This document shows, in pieces, positions 21,501 through 29,379 of a DNA stretch of 52,673 nt (positions are counted from its first letter, which is position 1; each line of letters starts with the position of its first letter). The position numbers and the translations under genes were made by a program. Source of the DNA: Lyngbya sp. CCAP 1446/10 (GTDB lineage: Bacteria; Cyanobacteriota; Cyanobacteriia; Cyanobacteriales; Microcoleaceae); NCBI RefSeq assembly GCF_026130175.1, contig NZ_JAIGNI010000043.1, positions 1 through 52,673 of the forward strand, written 5' to 3'. The notes under the pieces are model-generated. The model saw nothing but the letters and a program-made list of their open reading frames with translations. It did not search any database and was not told the origin of the DNA.

Positions 21501-23312
21501 ATGCCTCGATCGCTCAGGCTGCATCTCCAGTACATTCCCACAGTTAAATCGTCTCTGCTGAGAAATGGCTTTCCCAGTCAGAAAATCTTGGCTGAGGATT
21601 TAGGGATAGCCCAATCTACTGTCAGTCATTTCCTGAATGGCAAACCTGTGGATTATGCTAATTTCATCGAAATTTGTCGCGGCTTGGGCCAGGAATGGCG
21701 CGATATAGCCGATTTTGAGACTCAGTGCGAATCGGTAGAAACACAGTCGATCGCAGCCAAAATAGCCAAAATTGCGATCCTCTTCGTTGATCAGCCTCCC
21801 GTAGGGGCGGGCAACGCTTACGCGCGATCGAACCCAAACCACACCCTGATTCAACAATTGCACCAAGCTTTGACTTTTGCTAGCCACGAAGTCTTTTTAG
21901 TTAACAACAGCAGCAAAGATAACTCATATTTAAAGCTTTGCGATTATTTGCTGTTACCGATATCCGCAGAATATGCCGCTAGCGAAATGATATTAGAACA
22001 AGTACAGCTAGCCCAAGAATTGCACAGTTTCACTAATAAAAAACCAGCCATATTACCAATTTGCATTGAATTAAATGCACCATTTTCTTTTGATTTATTG
22101 CATTATTTAGCAGGAGTCCAGTCTTGGCATTGGCGGTGTGCGGCCGACTCATCAAAGTTAATTTCAGAAATTTTAACCGTAGTTAAAGAAGGTCGCACAT
22201 CCTTAAATGCAGACCATGAATTAGCTGTCAATTTGAGCGAAATTCCTAGCACAAAAAATTCGATAATTCAACCCATACCAGCAGCAGCGCCAGAATTGCC
22301 GGGAGGACAAGTAGATTTAGTTTCTCACTTTTATGTCGATCGCCCTCCGATAGAATCCCGCTGTTACGAGGCGATCGCCCAACCGGGAGCCCTGATCCGC
22401 ATCAAAGCACCCAGACAGATGGGCAAAACTTCATTGATGGCGCGGATTTTGCATCATGCAGAAGCGCAAGGTTCTCGCACGGTAGCGCTGAGTTTTCAGC
22501 TAGCAAATAGGAGAGTTTTCGCGAATTCAGATACATTTTTGCAGTGGTTTTGTGCTAGCGTCGGTCAAGAGTTGGGAATGCTGGATCAGTTACCTAAATG
22601 CTGGGAATTAGCAGATTTGATTGGCAGCAATCAGTGCTGTAAAGCTTTCTTTGAACAGTATTTGCTGTCGGAATCGTCACCACCTCTGACATTAGGCTTG
22701 GATGAGAGCGATCGCCTGTTTGAATCGCCGGAAATTGCCGATGACTTTTTTGGGTTATTGCGCGCTTTGCACGAAGAAGCAAAACGGCGAGATATTTGGA
22801 AAAAGTTTCGTTTAATTGTGGTACATTCCACCGAAGTTTATATTCCGCTGGATGTGAACAAATCGCCGTTTAATGTCGGATTGCCGATCGAATTGTCGGA
22901 GTTTAGTTCGCAGCAAGTGCAAGAGTTAGCAGCGCGACACGGACTGAATTGGAATGCGGTAGAAGTTGAGGAATTGATGGCGTTAGTGGGAGGACATCCC
23001 TATTTAGTGCGGCTGGCTATGTATCGCATTGTCTGTCAAGATGTGACTTTAAATAATTTGCTTAAATCGGCGACAACGGAGGCAGGAATTTACAGCGATC
23101 ATTTGCGTCGGCATTTGTGGAATTTAGAAAAATATCCAGAATTAATCGAGGCGATGAGAGAGGTTGTGAGTGTCTCAAATCCGGTTAGATTGAAGTTAGA
23201 ATTAGGGTTTAAATTAAATAGTATGGGGTTGGTGAAACTGGAGGGAAATTATTGCAGTGCGAGATGCAGTTTGTATGAGGAGTATTTTCGCGATCGCCTA
23301 GAATGCAAATAA
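21501..23312 (+). CDS. HTH - TIR-like - AAA_35 ATPase protein
   Basis: A 603-residue protein in three parts. Residues about 15-68 form an XRE-like helix-turn-helix: QKILAEDLGIAQSTVSHFLNG. Residues about 88-228 look TIR-like: a strand IAILFVD, then CDYLLLPISAEYAASEMILE, KPAILPICIELN and LHYLAGVQSWHW, the usual order in TIR-type modules; whether an NADase glutamate is present is unclear. Residues about 275-600 are an AAA_35 domain with P-loop APRQMGKTS (303-311) and a Walker B-like LTLGLDESDRLF. The same ATPase type is at 14516. Position next to operator B makes it a candidate regulator of the pilin-like units, or a sensor with defence character. Function is not established. Confidence 0.8.
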   Translation: MPRSLRLHLQYIPTVKSSLLRNGFPSQKILAEDLGIAQSTVSHFLNGKPVDYANFIEICRGLGQEWRDIADFETQCESVETQSIAAKIAKIAILFVDQPPVGAGNAYARSNPNHTLIQQLHQALTFASHEVFLVNNSSKDNSYLKLCDYLLLPISAEYAASEMILEQVQLAQELHSFTNKKPAILPICIELNAPFSFDLLHYLAGVQSWHWRCAADSSKLISEILTVVKEGRTSLNADHELAVNLSEIPSTKNSIIQPIPAAAPELPGGQVDLVSHFYVDRPPIESRCYEAIAQPGALIRIKAPRQMGKTSLMARILHHAEAQGSRTVALSFQLANRRVFANSDTFLQWFCASVGQELGMLDQLPKCWELADLIGSNQCCKAFFEQYLLSESSPPLTLGLDESDRLFESPEIADDFFGLLRALHEEAKRRDIWKKFRLIVVHSTEVYIPLDVNKSPFNVGLPIELSEFSSQQVQELAARHGLNWNAVEVEELMALVGGHPYLVRLAMYRIVCQDVTLNNLLKSATTEAGIYSDHLRRHLWNLEKYPELIEAMREVVSVSNPVRLKLELGFKLNSMGLVKLEGNYCSARCSLYEEYFRDRLECK

Positions 23313-23319
23313 TCCCAAT

Positions 23320-23880
23320 TTAGCCGATCGCCAAATCCACACTAACTACAAATTCTGGAAATGCCAGCGGCGAAACTTCGTCGCCCCGCCAAAACCTGAG
23401 AATTACACTGTAACCGTTAACCGTTGGCTGGCGGTATACTTCCAAGCAATTTTCCTGTAAATTGACGATCCAGACTTCCTGAATTTGCGATCGGGCATAA
23501 ATAGGAAGTTTCACATCTCTGTCATAATCTATTGAAGTGTCAGCTACTTCTATTAACAGCAAAACTTCCGATGGTAGGGGATGGGCGGTTGAATAGTAAT
23601 CGGCGCGAGGTTGTAACAATACTAGATCGGGTTGCGGTTCAGTGCGATCGCTCAACTGGACGGGGTTCTGCACATCAAAAGTAGCCAAATTTTCGGGAAT
23701 TTGGCTGCACAGTCTGGCTAAGCGCCTCACAGAGGAAGCATGACGAGTTCCAATAGCGGCCATTTCAACAAATTCTCCTTCGATCAATTCTACGCGATCG
23801 CCCTCCGAAAGAATCCCAGCTTTACTCATTTGATGGTATTCTTCTACTGTGAAAAGTCTTTTGAGCAACTGCACAGCCAT
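23320..23880 (-). CDS. Uma2 family (DUF820) nuclease-like protein
   Basis: A 186-residue protein of the Uma2/DUF820 family, abundant in cyanobacteria and with a PD-(D/E)xK nuclease fold. Visible are FTVEEYHQMSKAGILSEGDRV, ELIEGEFVEM, the acidic site in EPQPDLVLL, then LLIEVADTSIDYDRDVKLPIY giving the E-x-D-x-K order, and EVWIVNLQENCLEVY. Members may be transposon-linked or stand-alone; the biological role is unknown. It ends convergently only 8 bp from the HTH/AAA gene, with no terminator between. Confidence 0.9.
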   Translation of the reverse strand: MAVQLLKRLFTVEEYHQMSKAGILSEGDRVELIEGEFVEMAAIGTRHASSVRRLARLCSQIPENLATFDVQNPVQLSDRTEPQPDLVLLQPRADYYSTAHPLPSEVLLLIEVADTSIDYDRDVKLPIYARSQIQEVWIVNLQENCLEVYRQPTVNGYSVILRFWRGDEVSPLAFPEFVVSVDLAIG

Positions 23881-23947
23881 AACTTACCGTTCCTCTAATC
23901 ATTTCTTCAATTATAGTCAGTCGCACCATTAAATACCACTAATTTCT

Positions 23948-23980
23948 AAAGTCGATGAGAAGTCGATGAGAAGTCGATGA
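23948..23980 (+). promoter_or_regulatory. Triple 11-bp direct repeat, operator C
   Basis: AAAGTCGATGA (23948-23958), GAAGTCGATGA (23959-23969), GAAGTCGATGA (23970-23980), followed by ACTCACTCA, CTCAAATAG (23996-24004) and a TGATTTAATAGAGAT block. Orientation relative to the gene is the same as in operators A and B, although this gene is on the plus strand and its flanking DNA is not otherwise a copy. Confidence 0.8.
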
Positions 23981-24171
23981 GAACTCACTCATGTTCTCAA
24001 ATAGCCTGGTGATTTAATAGAGATAGAGTAGAAGCAAGGCACAATATGCGAGGTTTACAAACCTCACCGCACTCAAATGAGGCATTTACCTAAAACCTAA
24101 ATATGCTCGCGCATCTCCTCTAATTGTGACTTGCTTGGAAACTACTCTGCTAACTCATTTGGAGAACAATC

Positions 24172-24735
24172 ATGTTGCTTAAAATAAATCCTCGACTCGA
24201 TCAACTCAAGAAACAAGCAAAATTTTCACAAACAAACATTACTCGCAACAAAAAAAACGATGGGGGATTCACTTTAGTAGAACTCACTATTATACTCATG
24301 ATAATTACAATCCTTTCTGCGATCGCCCTCCCTGAATTCGCCCGTTGTAGGCCGTATAAAGCTATGCAGTCAGAAGCTAAGCAATATGTTAGCTCAATTA
24401 ACCGCGCCCAACAAGCTTATTTTGGGGAAAAAGGTGCATTTTCTAATTCCATTAATCCTTTGGCTATCGGCATTAAAACTGAGACAACCAATTATAACTA
24501 TTCAGCCATAGCTACCAAAAATGCTGCGTTTAGTTATGGGGTATCCCGTAGCAATAATATTCGTAGTTATGTCGGGGCTGTATTTTTACTACCTGTTTCC
24601 CCAGCTAACAACGACAAGACTACTGTAGGCATTCTGTGTGAAGCAAATTCTCCTGGGAAGATCCAACTGCCTAATCCTATCCTTCAGAATAATGTTCCTG
24701 TCTGCGCTGCTGGTAGTAGTGAAGTGACTAAGTAA
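24172..24735 (+). CDS. Type IV pilin-like protein (Pilin_GH type) with canonical leader
   Basis: A 187-residue prepilin. A 32-residue charged leader ends in GG and is followed by FTLVELTIILMIITILSAIALP; cleavage is expected between G32 and F33, and E37 is the conserved Glu5 of mature pilins. The body shares SEAKQYVSSINRAQQAYF, IKTETTNYNYSA and SYVGAVFLLPV with the three relatives at 17478, 18094 and 20534. It ends with C...AAGSSEVTK. Exported to the inner membrane and available for a pilus or pseudopilus. TTGGAG precedes the ATG by about 8 bp. Operator C is 190 bp upstream, and the hydroxylase/rhodanese gene follows after 23 bp. Confidence 0.9.
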   Translation: MLLKINPRLDQLKKQAKFSQTNITRNKKNDGGFTLVELTIILMIITILSAIALPEFARCRPYKAMQSEAKQYVSSINRAQQAYFGEKGAFSNSINPLAIGIKTETTNYNYSAIATKNAAFSYGVSRSNNIRSYVGAVFLLPVSPANNDKTTVGILCEANSPGKIQLPNPILQNNVPVCAAGSSEVTK

Positions 24736-24758
24736 ATATCGACATTACCGAGAAGCTC

Positions 24759-26063
24759 ATGTTACCAGAAATTGTCAAAGGCTTCATCATCTTAGCCTGC
24801 ATCTTCATTCCCCTAGAAAGAATCTTTTCCTTGCACAAGCAAAAGATATTTCGTCTCGGATGGGCAACCGATGTCACCTATTTTTTTACAGGTCACTTTA
24901 TTGGCAGATTTGGTGCCATTGTTGTGACACTAACTTGGTCACTGATGACGAATTTTCTCAACTCAGAATTGCAAAGCAAAGTAGCTTCTCAACCTATTTG
25001 GTTGCAGTTTGCAGAAGCAGTTATCGTTTCAGATATGGCATATTATATCGCTCACCGTCTGCTCCATGAAGTACCCTGGCTTTGGCAATTTCATGCAGTC
25101 CATCACAGCATTGAACACATGGACTGGTTGGCAGCAGTGCGGGTGCATCCCTGCGAGCAACTCTTTACTCAGATTTGCAAAATTATGCCTCTTGTCTGGT
25201 TGGGATTTAGCAAAGAAACTTTTGTGGTTTATGCTCTTTATTCGGCGGCGATCGCCTTTTTGATTCATGCTAATATTACTCTCAAATTTGGAGTGCTAAA
25301 ATGGTTTGTGGCTACCCCGCAATTTCATCAATGGCATCACACTAAAATTCCGGAGATTTACAACAAAAACTTTGCGGTTCAGTTGCCACTCTTAGATTTA
25401 CTATTTGGCACTCTGTATATGCCAGCAGGGAAAAGACCCCGAAAATATGGTGTCTCCGATCGCATACCTGTTGGCTATCTCGGACAATTACTCTATCCGT
25501 TTTTCGGAAACATTAAAATGGTAAATAACCAATTAAAACAAGGCATGAGTCGCTATTTTCGCCCTTTGCCTGTAACGCTTGGTGCGATATTAGTTGCGGT
25601 TAGTTCTCTGAGTGCAGTTTCCTTAATTAATCACATGGATATTCCTACTTTTATTGCCAGTTTGAATTCCCAAAAAATAACTGTTGCCGAATTGCAGCAG
25701 GGTAAGTTGAAACCTGTGATTTTGATTGACGTGCGATCGCCCGAAGAGTACGCAGAAGATCGCATCGGTGAAAGTCCGCTGGTTCCCCTCATTGACATTG
25801 AAGCTGGATTCGGTGTCAAGCAAGTGCAAGCTATTGCTCGATCGAGCGTCAAATCTAATCAAACTCAGCCAACTATTGTACTTTATTGCGCGCGGGGAGG
25901 GCGATCGGTTAAAGCTTACCAAAAATTGCAAAAAATAGGCTTTAATTTAGCTTTTCTATCGGGAGGAATCGCCGCGTGGCGGGAAGCTGTGCCTGCCAAA
26001 CAAGACTCTGAAGTATTAGCGCCAATTATTCGATCGCCAAAAGAGACTGTCAGAAGTAATTAG
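24759..26063 (+). CDS. Fatty acid hydroxylase/sterol desaturase fused to a rhodanese domain
   Basis: A 434-residue fusion. Residues about 5-230 are a membrane di-iron hydroxylase with histidine boxes AHRLLHE, FHAVHHS and HQWHH and four to five membrane helices. Another helix follows at about 270-290 (GAILVAVSSLSAVSLI). Residues about 305-410 are a rhodanese domain: VILIDVRSPEEYAEDRI and the active loop YCARGGRS with C377, then LSGGIAAW. The first part should oxidise a lipid, the second transfers or senses sulfane sulfur. Such fusion is unusual. It is probably in one unit with the pilin gene 23 bp upstream; the role is unknown. Confidence 0.87.
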   Translation: MLPEIVKGFIILACIFIPLERIFSLHKQKIFRLGWATDVTYFFTGHFIGRFGAIVVTLTWSLMTNFLNSELQSKVASQPIWLQFAEAVIVSDMAYYIAHRLLHEVPWLWQFHAVHHSIEHMDWLAAVRVHPCEQLFTQICKIMPLVWLGFSKETFVVYALYSAAIAFLIHANITLKFGVLKWFVATPQFHQWHHTKIPEIYNKNFAVQLPLLDLLFGTLYMPAGKRPRKYGVSDRIPVGYLGQLLYPFFGNIKMVNNQLKQGMSRYFRPLPVTLGAILVAVSSLSAVSLINHMDIPTFIASLNSQKITVAELQQGKLKPVILIDVRSPEEYAEDRIGESPLVPLIDIEAGFGVKQVQAIARSSVKSNQTQPTIVLYCARGGRSVKAYQKLQKIGFNLAFLSGGIAAWREAVPAKQDSEVLAPIIRSPKETVRSN

Positions 26064-26239
26064 TTAGTTAAAAGAAAAGCAGAGAACAAGGGAAACTCAA
26101 AAATATCTATCAATAGAAAGGTGTATCCGGCTGACTGATTCGCTATCTTGAAAACAAGTAGCCAAAATCTTCAGCAATCTGCAAAGGTTGGCTGTTTTGG
26201 CAAGCTCCACAATAATCTGAGTTAGCATAATTTGATTCC

Positions 26240-27340
26240 ATGCAAAACACCCTAGAGATACTTTCTACTTCTGAGTCGCCGAGTCTTCCCAAAAATCAGC
26301 AGGCACTCCCAAATTATGAAGCAGCCGATCGCCAATTTGTCAATTTGCTAGAGGTAGAGGATTTAGACAAGACAGTGGCGGCTAAACCGTTACTCGTCAG
26401 CGATTTTGAAAGCGCGATCGCCTATGCACTTCAAGCAGCTTACCAACAGGAACCGGGCGACGAAGCCGCGCACCGTTTCTTGCAGCGCGTGCTCTACCGC
26501 ATCAACCGCCTCAACTTGTTTTGGTACGACGATTTGCGCCGCTACAACAACGAGCGATCGCACTATTTGCGAGGAGTGCGCGATCGCATCGAATCACCCT
26601 GGCAGCAATGGGAAAGCGCCCAAATCGACGTTGCAGCGCTGCAAAACATCGAGGATGTCAAGCAAGCCCTGCGCGATCGCGCGGCCGCTGATGTCGATCC
26701 AGAGCTCACTGAGATCGATCGCTACCTGCGGGAACAGATGACTGAAGAGGGATACAAGCACTTGCTGGCGATCGCCTCCTTCGACGGTTTAGTGGAAGCC
26801 AGCCGCGTTTCTCGGATCATCGGCGGTGCTGGCAACGAAATTCAGTCAACGCTGACGCGGGTGCTGATCGAAGAATACGGCGGCGGTCGCTTAGCCCGCA
26901 AACACTCGACCTATTTTGCCCAAATGCTGGCAGAATTCGGGATGAGCACGGAACCGGAAGCCTACTTCGATTTAGTGCCTTGGCAAGTGCTCGCCAGCAT
27001 CAACCACAACTTCTTGCTTACCGAACGCAAGCGCCATTTTCTGCGCTACAACGGCGGACTCACCTATTTTGAGGTGGCGGGGCCTGTCGCTTACCGCAAT
27101 TATCTAGCCGCGGCGCAGCGTCTGGGCCTCTCGCAAGCCGCGATGGGTTATTGGGAATTGCACATCCGCGAAGATGAACGTCACGGGCGCTGGATGTTGG
27201 ATGAGGTGGCGCTACCGCTGGTTGACAGATACCCGCAGGAAGCGTGGGAATTGGTGTTGGGGTACGATCAGGAGAAGTCGATCGGCGATCGGGCTGGGTT
27301 GGCTGTAGTGCGATCGATCCAAACCGCAGAACAAAATTAA
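26240..27340 (+). CDS. Iron-containing redox enzyme, haem-oxygenase-like fold
   Basis: A 366-residue protein of the haem-oxygenase-like diiron (HDO, Haem_oxygenas_2) superfamily. Likely metal-site segments are FDGLVEASRVSRIIGG, LIEEYGGGRLARKHSTYF (E and H ligands) and WELHIREDERHGRWM (ExxxDExxH). The first 120 residues are helical and aromatic-rich (YRINRLNLFWYDDLRRYNN). Relatives carry out oxygen-dependent cleavage or hydroxylation on small molecules; the substrate here is unknown. It is very GC- and HIP1-rich, and stands alone. It is preceded by about 175 bp without features and followed by a terminator shared with the convergent methyltransferase. Confidence 0.82.
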   Translation: MQNTLEILSTSESPSLPKNQQALPNYEAADRQFVNLLEVEDLDKTVAAKPLLVSDFESAIAYALQAAYQQEPGDEAAHRFLQRVLYRINRLNLFWYDDLRRYNNERSHYLRGVRDRIESPWQQWESAQIDVAALQNIEDVKQALRDRAAADVDPELTEIDRYLREQMTEEGYKHLLAIASFDGLVEASRVSRIIGGAGNEIQSTLTRVLIEEYGGGRLARKHSTYFAQMLAEFGMSTEPEAYFDLVPWQVLASINHNFLLTERKRHFLRYNGGLTYFEVAGPVAYRNYLAAAQRLGLSQAAMGYWELHIREDERHGRWMLDEVALPLVDRYPQEAWELVLGYDQEKSIGDRAGLAVVRSIQTAEQN

Positions 27341-27349
27341 CCGCTATGC

Positions 27350-27378
27350 GCGGGTGCGTCAGTCTGTGGCACACCCGC
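27350..27378. terminator. Bidirectional hairpin between convergent genes
   Basis: GCGGGTG (27350-27356) pairs with CACCCGC (27372-27378). The text GGGTGCGTCAG is also part of the dispersed repeat at 7920 and 29583. It lies between the two converging stop codons. Confidence 0.5.
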
Positions 27379-27392
27379 ACCCAGGCTAGATA

Positions 27393-28112
27393 TTAAAAAG
27401 CAGTCAATAACTGAATTAGCTCGATCGACAAATCTCTTTGCGACTTTTGCTGCTTCTGAAACAAAACTCCAGCCAGCAGATAGATATTTTCCGAATAAAA
27501 AGCCATTCCCTGTTTTCGGAGATTGGCGATCGCGCTTTTCACCTTGGGCTCCGAACTGTAATAGCCAAAATTTAAAGGTGCAATCTCAAAATTCGCCACC
27601 GAGTAGCCTAGATCCAAGGCATAATCTATCAAACCCACAGGATTAGAATAGCTAGAAACCATCAGCAAAACTCGATCGCAGTCCAAAGATAAAAGTTTCT
27701 TAGCAATTGTCGAACCATCAGTCCCGCCGTGCAACAGCGGCTGATAAATCTTGTCATCCACCGCAGGCAAATAAGGCGGATTTGAGATAACACAATCTGC
27801 CGACTGATATAAAAGCGAATCAAAAAAAGAGCAATTGTTGACCGTATATTTTTCGCTGATTTGATATTGCTTAATTTTAGATTGAGCAATTTTCCAAGCT
27901 ACATTATTTAACTCAAATCCTTGTATTGTCCCGTTAAAATCTGTTCTCAGCAAAGACTTAATAACTGGACTTCCTTCACCAGAACCAAACTCTACGATAC
28001 GTCTAAATTGGTCGCTGGCATTTAACACTAAACTTTCCAAGCAGTGCGAGTAAAAATTCGATTCTTCCGGGCAGTGGAATACCTGTTTGAGTGGATTTGA
28101 GGAAGTGATCAT
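27393..28112 (-). CDS. Class I SAM-dependent methyltransferase (HemK-like)
   Basis: A 239-residue protein with motif I VEFGSGEGS (about 40-48), a motif II acidic end GFELNN, and motif IV SNPPYLP (about 110-116), which is typical of enzymes that methylate amide or amino nitrogens (PrmC/HemK-like and N6-adenine methyltransferases). It is shorter than PrmC and lacks its amino-terminal helical domain, so a distinct target is likely. Hydrophobic CDRVLLMVSSYSNP follows. ATG at 28112. It stands alone, followed by 784 bp without genes. Confidence 0.82.
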   Translation of the reverse strand: MITSSNPLKQVFHCPEESNFYSHCLESLVLNASDQFRRIVEFGSGEGSPVIKSLLRTDFNGTIQGFELNNVAWKIAQSKIKQYQISEKYTVNNCSFFDSLLYQSADCVISNPPYLPAVDDKIYQPLLHGGTDGSTIAKKLLSLDCDRVLLMVSSYSNPVGLIDYALDLGYSVANFEIAPLNFGYYSSEPKVKSAIANLRKQGMAFYSENIYLLAGVLFQKQQKSQRDLSIELIQLLTAF

Positions 28113-28234
28113 AAATTCTGTAACAAGGTTTACTATTATAAAAATATCTAAGAAGCAATAGTGCAGCCATCTGTCGCAAGAGCTATTTAATCAACTTTGA
28201 TAGCAGTTCTATCTAAAGATGAGAAATATATCTC

Positions 28235-28369
28235 AATACGGTTCACTTAACATATTTATGCCCCGGAGATCCCCCTCGCATCCCCCTTAAGAAGGGGGAC
28301 TTTGAGAGCATTCTTGTCCCCACCTTGGGAAGGGGGGTTAGGGGGGATCTGTCTTAAGTGAACCGTATT
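28235..28369. repeat. MITE-like element with 16-bp terminal inverted repeats
   Basis: AATACGGTTCACTTAA (28235-28250) is exactly complementary to 28354-28369. The 103 bp between contain the C/G-rich palindromes CCCCCTTAAGAAGGGGG and GGGAAGGGGGG related to the coding repeat at 16340. Similar ATATATCTC and AGATGAG phrases flank both sides, suggesting longer, decayed ends. Confidence 0.7.
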
Positions 28370-28654
28370 GGAATATATCTCTCCCTCATCTTTCGTTCGA
28401 TTCTCCCATTTAAAATCTCTACTCAAAAAATGAAAAATCTATAGCAGTTCGAGCCAAAGATGAGGTATTGAGCGATCGAGTTCTCAATCCCTCAATTCTT
28501 CAATCTCAAATCGAAAAATGGAAAATCTCTTCCTGTTTGAGTTGGTGCGATTGTAAAATTATTACTTTCGAGCGATCGTAAAATTAATAATATTCATCCT
28601 ATTGATAGATGGCAATTCTCTAGCAATCCGTTCATAAATTTAAATAAGTGGTTC

Positions 28655-28754
28655 CCAGTTCGAGCGAAAGGAAACCATGCAAGTGAGGAAGAGCCTCAGC
28701 ACACGACTAGATCCGCTCTTCCTCGCCTGTGGGTTCTGCTTTCCCTCGAACTGG
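28655..28754. repeat. Nested 100-bp hairpin structure
   Basis: Outer arms CCAGTTCGAGCGAAA (28655-28669) and TTTCCCTCGAACTGG (28740-28754) match at 14 of 15 positions. Inner arms GAGGAAGAGC (28685-28694) and GCTCTTCCTC (28715-28724) are perfect. This could be a structured RNA or a palindromic insertion. Confidence 0.6.
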
Positions 28755-28896
28755 TAACGAGCATTCCTACAAATCCTGCGAGGATTGCTATAGTGATTAA
28801 CAGGTTTTAGATAAAATTTATTGTGAGCCGATAGTCCCATTTTCTTGCTCTTGCTTTATCAGCAAAATTTGGGTAATTTCCCTGCTCAAACAGGCC

Positions 28897-29379
28897 TTAA
28901 TCTGACTTGGACTTTTTCACCTGCGAATTCAAAAAATACGTCAGTGAAGCGATTACTAAAGCGATACTTGCTCCCAAGGGAAGGATGTTATCCGCACCGT
29001 TCCACTTAACTACCTGACCGAGATATAATACGCTCAATACGACGACGATCACGCTGGTGAGTTTGCTTTTGAGGTCGTCTATGGTGTGAATTTCTAGCCA
29101 GTCTGGTACTTTGATGCGCTCGTCAATAAACAGTTCGTAAAGTCCGAGTGCCGTAATATAAAATACTGTGGCTAGCAGAAACAAATCTACAACTTCGACA
29201 AAGGACAGAATCAGTGTTTTAGAGTTTTCGCTGGAAATCGGCCCTGTAGTGATAATGTAGCCGATGGTAGCGATCGTTTCCAGGGCACCGTAGATCAAAA
29301 GCGTCACAGAGGCTACAAAAGAACCGAGTACAGCAATTATCATTAGATACCGACTTTTGGCAAGAATTCGATGCAGCAT
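28897..29379 (-). CDS. YqhA/UPF0114 family membrane protein
   Basis: A 160-residue protein with four hydrophobic helices (about 11-32, 56-82, 108-124, 134-150) and the family-typical opening LAKSRYLMIIAVLGSFVAS, DLFLLATVFYITALGLYELF and the polar IHTIDDLKSKL between helices 2 and 3. Members are inner-membrane proteins without settled function. A short lysine-rich tail (QVKKSKSD) ends the protein. Monocistronic. Confidence 0.85.
   Translation of the reverse strand: MLHRILAKSRYLMIIAVLGSFVASVTLLIYGALETIATIGYIITTGPISSENSKTLILSFVEVVDLFLLATVFYITALGLYELFIDERIKVPDWLEIHTIDDLKSKLTSVIVVVLSVLYLGQVVKWNGADNILPLGASIALVIASLTYFLNSQVKKSKSD

Larger units (their letters stand above)
28113..28896. other. Intergenic, 784 bp: two large inverted-repeat structures, no gene
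   Basis: The largest gene-free stretch. It holds a MITE-like element (28235-28369) and a nested hairpin (28655-28754), plus repeated phrases such as ATAGCAGTTC..(n)..AAAGATGAG at about 28200 and 28442. A 66-codon minus frame (28640-28840) runs through the hairpin and has no coding character. Confidence 0.6.

Noticed and set aside
23320..23880. Uma2 protein as part of an insertion sequence
   Set aside because: No terminal inverted repeats or target duplication around it; it is treated as a stand-alone gene.
28640..28840. 66-codon minus-strand frame
   Set aside because: It consists largely of the nested hairpin at 28655-28754, so openness is a by-product of the palindrome.
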